Below are positions 41,289 to 45,315 of a stretch of DNA of 45,315 nucleotides, one piece after another; position 1 is the stretch's first letter; each line of letters opens with the position of its first letter. The stretch covers positions 1 through 45,315 of the forward strand of contig MFRM01000024.1 of the NCBI GenBank assembly GCA_001784555.1. The letters are read 5' to 3'. The translations under genes and the position numbers were made by a program. The notes under the pieces were generated by a model that was not told the origin of the DNA, did not search any database, and saw only the letters and a list, made by a program, of their open reading frames with translations. Origin of the DNA: Candidatus Melainabacteria bacterium RIFCSPHIGHO2_02_FULL_34_12 (lineage in GTDB: Bacteria > Cyanobacteriota > Vampirovibrionia > 2-02-FULL-35-15).

Positions 41289-43589
41289 ATGAAAGCTGGA
41301 AGAGTTAGCATTCATACTAATCGTATATCTCATCAGTGGGGTACAGTTTTGGAACATGCAGATGCCAGAGCAAATGCTTCAGCTGCTACTCCAAAAACAG
41401 TTGCAGTTCCTACTTGTGGTCCTATAAATAGCAGAGTAAGTTATACAGCAACTTTTCATGCATTAAATAGCGATGGTTTAATTTTACCGGAAAATTTTAT
41501 TTCAAATCTTACTGGCACAAGTTCTGCATTAAGAAATATAAGAAGGTTAATTTCAAAAGTAGCCCCAACAAATGCCAAAGTTTTAATAACAGGTGAAACC
41601 GGTGTTGGAAAAGAACTGGTTGCAAATGACATCTGCCTAAACAGTACAAGAAGAGATAAACCATTAATTACAGTAAATTGTGCTGCAATCCCAGAAAGCC
41701 TTATAGAGTCAGTTTTATTTGGGCATGAATGCGGTGCATTTACAGATGCAGATGGCGGAATTGGATTATTTGAAGCTGCTAATGGAGGCACAATTTTTCT
41801 GGATGAGGTAGGAGAACTTAATCCGCATCTTCAGTCAAAGCTGGCAAGAGTTCTTGATTACGGTACCTTCCAGCGGGTAGGAGGAACTGATGAAATTAAA
41901 GTAGATGTCAGAGTAATTGCTGCAACAAACCGTAATTTACGTGAAGCCTTAGCTAAAGGAAAATTTGAAAGAGGACTTTTTGACAGACTAAATGCTTTTC
42001 CAATCCATGTACCTCCATTAAGAGAACATCCTGAAGATATATTGCCTATTACAATTTTTCTTTTGGAAAGAAATAAAGGATTTCTTCCGGATAAAGTCGT
42101 GCGGGAAATAACACCTGAAGCATTGGATAACTTAGCAGAATATGAATGGCCTGGTAATGTGAGGCAGCTGGAAAATGTGCTTAAAAGAGCTTTTGTACTT
42201 TCAAAAGGAGGAGTAATAAATAAAGGAGATATTGCACTTACAAATAATGATGCAGTTATAAAAGCTTTTGAACATTTTGATGATGTTGCATTCAGTAATG
42301 CACCTGTCCTAATTACAGGTGAATCAGGGGTTGGAAAAGAACATATTGCAAGGCAGCTGTATGGAAAAAGCAGCAGGGCAACAAGACCATTAGTTATTAT
42401 AAATTGTGCTAATTTACATGGGGAACTGGCTGAGTCTGAATTATTTGGGCATAAAAAACATGCATTCACCGGCGCTACTAAAGATCACAAAGGATTTTTT
42501 GAAGTCGCAAATGGCGGCACTTTATTTCTGGATGAAATCGGTGCGCTTCCTCTTAATGTTCAGGCTAAACTCCTTCGTGCTATTCAGGAAGGAGAAATAA
42601 CTGTAATGGGAACCTCTGCACCCATAAAAGTAAACGTAAGAATAATTGCCACAACAAATCACGACTTGGAGCAAGATGTCGCAAATAGAAGATTCAGAGA
42701 AGATTTTCTGCACCGCTTAAGCGTAATTCCAATGACAATTCCACCTCTTAGAGAAAGAGTCAGTGAGATATCGAATCTTGCAAATATGTTTCTTAATGAA
42801 TTAAGAGGTGGAAAAATTATTCCAGGTATATCTGATGATGCACTTGCAAGATTAGAAAAATATTCGTGGCCGGGTAATATACGAGAATTGAGATCAGCAA
42901 TAGAAAGAGCAGTAATATTAGCAGATGAAAACAGTCTCATAGAACCAAAAGATATTATTCTTGATGAGACAGCAAATTCAAAAACTAAACCTGAAATTAA
43001 TCTGCCATCAAGTCCATTTCTCTTAAAACATCTAAATGAGCTGATTCAATATGTTTTATCTGATGAAGAAATGGGAAATTTAAAATCAAATTTAAAATTG
43101 GATTTTTTATTCTTTAAATATCGTATGGCAAGGTGGGTTAGTGAATCTAAAAATTTACAGGAAGGGCAAGTAGTAAAAGCTTATGGGGTAAGTAGTACAA
43201 CTCTATCTCGTTGGGTAACTGAATTCAGTCAGACCACCACTAAAAAATTTATTAACTCACTGAGACAGGAAGCCATTGCAATGTCAATGTCTGACTCAGA
43301 GACTAATACATCTATAGATTTACCTTCTGATTATTTGCATCCTCTTAAAGAACTGATTGACTATGCAAACGAGGATAGGAAAATACATAGCGATAGATTA
43401 AGATTTTTATTTGCAAAATGCCGTGTAGCAAAAGCAATAATTGAAAATAAAGGTTTAACTGAAACTAAAATAGCTGAAGCAGTTCATTGTGACAGAAGAA
43501 ACTTAAGAAGATTACTCCAGCAATTTAATTATGATTCAATCAGTGAATTAGTAGGTGAACTCACGGAAAAAATTGATTCTCATTCATAA
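41289..43589 (+). CDS. Duplicated sigma54-type enhancer-binding protein, (AAA+)2-(HTH)2
   Basis: The 766-residue product contains two complete sigma54-activator AAA+ domains in tandem. The first has Walker A GETGVGKE (102-109), GAFTDA (149-154), Walker B GGTIFLDE (166-173) and FERGLFDRLNAFPIHVPPLRE. The second has GESGVGKE (344-351), HAFTGA (391-396), GGTLFLDE (409-416) and FREDFLHRLSVIPMTIPPLRE. Both end in the WPGNxR sensor motif. The GAFTGA loop, which contacts sigma54, is altered in each copy at a different place. Two related HTH-like repeats follow (about 572-660 and 678-760, both starting LPS and containing LKELI/LNELI and FxFxKxRxA). No receiver or GAF domain is present. ATP binding looks intact in both domains; the target genes are unknown. 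Confidence 0.85.
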   Translation: MKAGRVSIHTNRISHQWGTVLEHADARANASAATPKTVAVPTCGPINSRVSYTATFHALNSDGLILPENFISNLTGTSSALRNIRRLISKVAPTNAKVLITGETGVGKELVANDICLNSTRRDKPLITVNCAAIPESLIESVLFGHECGAFTDADGGIGLFEAANGGTIFLDEVGELNPHLQSKLARVLDYGTFQRVGGTDEIKVDVRVIAATNRNLREALAKGKFERGLFDRLNAFPIHVPPLREHPEDILPITIFLLERNKGFLPDKVVREITPEALDNLAEYEWPGNVRQLENVLKRAFVLSKGGVINKGDIALTNNDAVIKAFEHFDDVAFSNAPVLITGESGVGKEHIARQLYGKSSRATRPLVIINCANLHGELAESELFGHKKHAFTGATKDHKGFFEVANGGTLFLDEIGALPLNVQAKLLRAIQEGEITVMGTSAPIKVNVRIIATTNHDLEQDVANRRFREDFLHRLSVIPMTIPPLRERVSEISNLANMFLNELRGGKIIPGISDDALARLEKYSWPGNIRELRSAIERAVILADENSLIEPKDIILDETANSKTKPEINLPSSPFLLKHLNELIQYVLSDEEMGNLKSNLKLDFLFFKYRMARWVSESKNLQEGQVVKAYGVSSTTLSRWVTEFSQTTTKKFINSLRQEAIAMSMSDSETNTSIDLPSDYLHPLKELIDYANEDRKIHSDRLRFLFAKCRVAKAIIENKGLTETKIAEAVHCDRRNLRRLLQQFNYDSISELVGELTEKIDSHS

Positions 43590-43700
43590 TTTCAGACTGG
43601 ATTTCCCTGACTCACTTTCATTTCTTCCATCATCATTTATTTGGACCGTACTTTGAGGCGGAGGAATAAAAGAACCTATGGTTAGTGGTATTAATGACAT
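43584..43700 (-). CDS. Possible small protein (38 aa)
   Basis: The open frame MSLIPLTIGSFIPPPQSTVQ continues to a stop inside the 3' end of the AAA+ gene. The ATG lies in an otherwise empty 165-bp gap. There is no clear ribosome site. It may be a chance frame. Confidence 0.22.
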   Translation of the reverse strand: MSLIPLTIGSFIPPPQSTVQINDDGRNESESGKSSLKL

Positions 43701-43754
43701 TTAAAATTAATTATATCGCTTAATGATATAATTCTTCCCTAGGAAATCTTTTCA

Positions 43755-44312
43755 ATGATAAAAAATAAAATAATTTTAGTGTTAGTCTTATCTTTCTTAA
43801 TCAATTTTACAGGGTTAGAATCTTTTGCTCATCATGATTCTTCTTTCAATAATCAAAGTACCGCTATTGAAGAAGATGAAAACAGTTTATCTAATCTTTT
43901 AAAAGACTTTACTGCTGTCTATAGAAAATTAACTAAGTCAAGAAACAAAGAAGACAGAAATGCAGGAAGAAAATTAAGATTAATATACAGACAAATTTTA
44001 AGAGGATTAAGAGCTGATACATCTGATAAATGTTTTAATTTAATTAAAAAAGCAGCAGATGATTTTTATAGTCTGGTTAATGACTTAAACATAGGAATAA
44101 GTTGCGGACCCAGTATCATTCCTATTTTCTTTGATTTAGTAGAAGAGCCTATTTCACCTGACTGTGCTTTACCTCCGGAAGAAGATGAAATTACTACAGA
44201 TCAGATAGGTGGTCCTTTTAGCGAGGTCTTTCCAATTTACGAAGACGCAGATAAAATATTTAATACTGATGTTGATCTAAATGAAATTCCGGATATTTGT
44301 GAAGCTGAGTAA
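43755..44312 (+). CDS. Exported helical protein, function unknown
   Basis: The 185-residue precursor has a signal peptide (IILVLVLSFLINFTGLESFA). A basic helical region follows (DFTAVYRKLTKSRNKEDRNA and RKLRLIYRQILRGLRADT), then a segment with cysteines (DKCFNLIKK, GISCGPSI, SPDCALPP) and an acidic C-terminal tail. No family is recognised. AGGAAA precedes the ATG. It is convergent with the CDGSH gene, 4 bp apart. Confidence 0.65.
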   Translation: MIKNKIILVLVLSFLINFTGLESFAHHDSSFNNQSTAIEEDENSLSNLLKDFTAVYRKLTKSRNKEDRNAGRKLRLIYRQILRGLRADTSDKCFNLIKKAADDFYSLVNDLNIGISCGPSIIPIFFDLVEEPISPDCALPPEEDEITTDQIGGPFSEVFPIYEDADKIFNTDVDLNEIPDICEAE

Positions 44313-44316
44313 TGTT

Positions 44317-44559
44317 TTAATTTAACTTTGAATGACTTCCATCGCAATATGGCTTATTTGAAGTGTGCTTACATCCGCACCACGCTATATTTTTCTTTTC
44401 AGTAATAGTTACTTTTACAGGCAAAATTCCTGTGTTTAATCTTGAATGAGATCCGTCACAATAAGGTTGATTTAATGAATGGCCACAAGCACACCACCAT
44501 TTATCACCTGGTTCTTCAGGTTTTACGTACGGCATTTTTTGTGTAATTTTGGGTTCCAT
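44317..44559 (-). CDS. Dual CDGSH iron-sulfur domain protein
   Basis: This 80-residue protein has two complete CDGSH motifs: [16 protein letters not shown] (about 23-38) and [16 protein letters not shown] (about 61-76). Each binds a 2Fe-2S cluster with the three-Cys, one-His set. Small prokaryotic dual-CDGSH proteins are probable redox or cluster-transfer proteins; the partner is unknown. Both clusters look intact. Confidence 0.93.
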   Translation of the reverse strand: MEPKITQKMPYVKPEEPGDKWWCACGHSLNQPYCDGSHSRLNTGILPVKVTITEKKNIAWCGCKHTSNKPYCDGSHSKLN

Positions 44560-44648
44560 TTACTTTTATTATAGTAGTAAAAAGGTGTTCGAGATGTGGT
44601 TATTTAGAATAAATTCATAACATGGTTATCTTGATGTAGAATCAACTT

Positions 44649-45044
44649 ATGCCTATCACTTCTTTATATGCAGGAATATTTGGAATCTTTCTTGTTTTTT
44701 TAAGTATAAATGTAATTCGTTTAAGAATTAAGAAAAAAGTTTTATTGCTTGATAATAATGACTATGAATTAAGCCTTGCTATCAGAGCACAAGGAAATTT
44801 CATAGAATATACACCGTTATTTTTAATTTTACTTTTTTTGACAGAATTGAATCACTGGTCATCATCTTTCAGTCATTCTATTGCTGTTGCTTTTTTTATT
44901 GGAAGAATGTTTCATGCATACAGTTTTACAATTGCAGAAGTAAAAAATAAGAAAAACTATAAAGCAAGACAAATAGGAATGCTTTTAACTTTATTTATAT
45001 TGCTAGTGACTGGTATCTCTTTAGTGATTAGTTTTTTAAAATAG
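44649..45044 (+). CDS. MAPEG-family membrane protein
   Basis: The 131-residue product has four transmembrane helices and the MAPEG signature AIRAQGNFIEYTPLFLILLFL, followed by GRMFHAYSF. The family includes glutathione S-transferases and eicosanoid-metabolism relatives; bacterial members are often of unknown substrate. The length is typical. It is followed after 57 bp by the palindrome at 45102 and repeat copy E. Confidence 0.88.
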   Translation: MPITSLYAGIFGIFLVFLSINVIRLRIKKKVLLLDNNDYELSLAIRAQGNFIEYTPLFLILLFLTELNHWSSSFSHSIAVAFFIGRMFHAYSFTIAEVKNKKNYKARQIGMLLTLFILLVTGISLVISFLK

Positions 45045-45101
45045 CTAAGATGTTTAATAGGTGTTGATATTGGTAAGTAAAACTCGGGACTCAGGTACAA
45101 A

Positions 45102-45131
45102 AGTAGGGGGCGGTCGCGACCGCCCCCTACT
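45102..45131. repeat. 30-bp perfect palindrome (AGTAGGGGGCGG type)
   Basis: AGTAGGGGGCGGTCG is followed immediately by its exact reverse complement, with no loop. It adjoins repeat copy E, which starts a few bases later. Confidence 0.88.
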
Positions 45132-45137
45132 AAATTA

Positions 45138-45188
45138 ATGGAGCATAAAGGTCATATTGACATACCTGACCTGGCTCCTGCTGCATGA
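45138..45188 (+). repeat. EHKGYLHIPELA element, copy E
   Basis: Translates as MEHKGHIDIPDLAPAA and a stop. It is the most diverged copy and lies about 7 kb from the others, in the same orientation, directly after a perfect palindrome. Confidence 0.65.
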
Positions 45189-45231
45189 CTTACTGAGTTT
45201 TCCACTTTTATTTAGGGAATATAATAGATGT

Positions 45232-45315
45232 AATGGAACAAACAATTACTGCACAACTTGAAGATGTAAGAGTTCATCCAAAGAAAGTAGATGACTATGT
45301 TCACATCTTAGGTGA
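45232..45315 (+). CDS. 5' part of a gene cut by the window end
   Basis: ATG at 45232 opens MEQTITAQLEDVRVHPKKVD and remains open to the end of the window. A weak TATAAT-like stretch (TATAAT at 45219) lies 13 bp upstream. It is too short to identify. Confidence 0.5.

Noticed and set aside
41456-42469. Leftward frames opposite the AAA+ regulator
   Set aside because: Antisense shadows of a strongly supported gene, with Ser/Leu/Pro-rich low-quality translations.
1-45315. CRISPR array or complete prophage
   Set aside because: No regularly spaced direct repeats with unique spacers; no phage structural, terminase or integrase genes. The recurrent elements are gene-separated and few.

Overview
The window is an AT-rich bacterial chromosome segment. 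It encodes a flagellar basal-body cluster, an LpxI-type lipid A enzyme, periplasmic and lipoprotein signal sequences and a di-haem peroxidase. Together these point to a motile, two-membrane (Gram-negative type) bacterium. Dispersed palindromes with arms such as GTAGAGACG and GGGCGTATC resemble small repeats common in cyanobacterial genomes. With no photosynthesis gene in view, a non-photosynthetic cyanobacterial relative (Melainabacteria-like) or a neighbouring phylum such as Margulisbacteria is my best guess. That placement is inference and weakly supported.

Layout. 0.1-7.6 kb holds a beta-lactamase-fold protein, a HAD phosphatase, a MerR-like coiled-coil protein, an M23 endopeptidase, two small lipoproteins with their own terminators, a SirB1-like protein and purL. 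7.8-15.6 kb is one leftward flagellar operon: flgG/flgF-like pair, a Gly-rich protein, flgB, flgC, a lytic transglycosylase, fliE, fliF, a short protein where fliG is expected, and fliH. 15.7-23.3 kb has a Cys-rich repeat protein, lpxI, a di-haem peroxidase, a nuclease, aspartokinase and an AlgI/AlgJ-like acetylation pair. 23.4-29.7 kb is metabolic: pckA, leuA, pabC and pabB (folB follows at 32.5 kb). 29.9-38.4 kb is accessory: a secreted caspase-like protein, a second Cys-rich protein, a truncated ORF6N gene, an AAA/DUF4143 ATPase, a cytoplasmic caspase-like protein and a DUF4160/DUF2442 pair. 38.5-45.3 kb has tRNA-Arg, a C39-like protein, several secreted or unknown proteins, a regulator with two sigma54-type AAA+ domains in one chain, a CDGSH protein and a MAPEG protein.

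Three signals stand out. First, a short coding-like direct repeat with the peptide core EHKGYLHIPELA recurs in one orientation between the accessory genes of the 33.8-38.0 kb block, so each gene unit sits between two copies like a cassette. A fifth copy lies near the right end. Second, three families of small repeats (a ~99-bp mosaic element, CGCCGNNN octamer arrays and 24-30 bp perfect palindromes) occur between genes and also in frame inside purL, pabB and the peroxidase gene, much like Rickettsia palindromic elements. Third, the 766-residue regulator at 41.3 kb is a duplicated enhancer-binding protein, (AAA+)2-(HTH)2, in which each AAA+ copy has a different defect in the GAFTGA loop.
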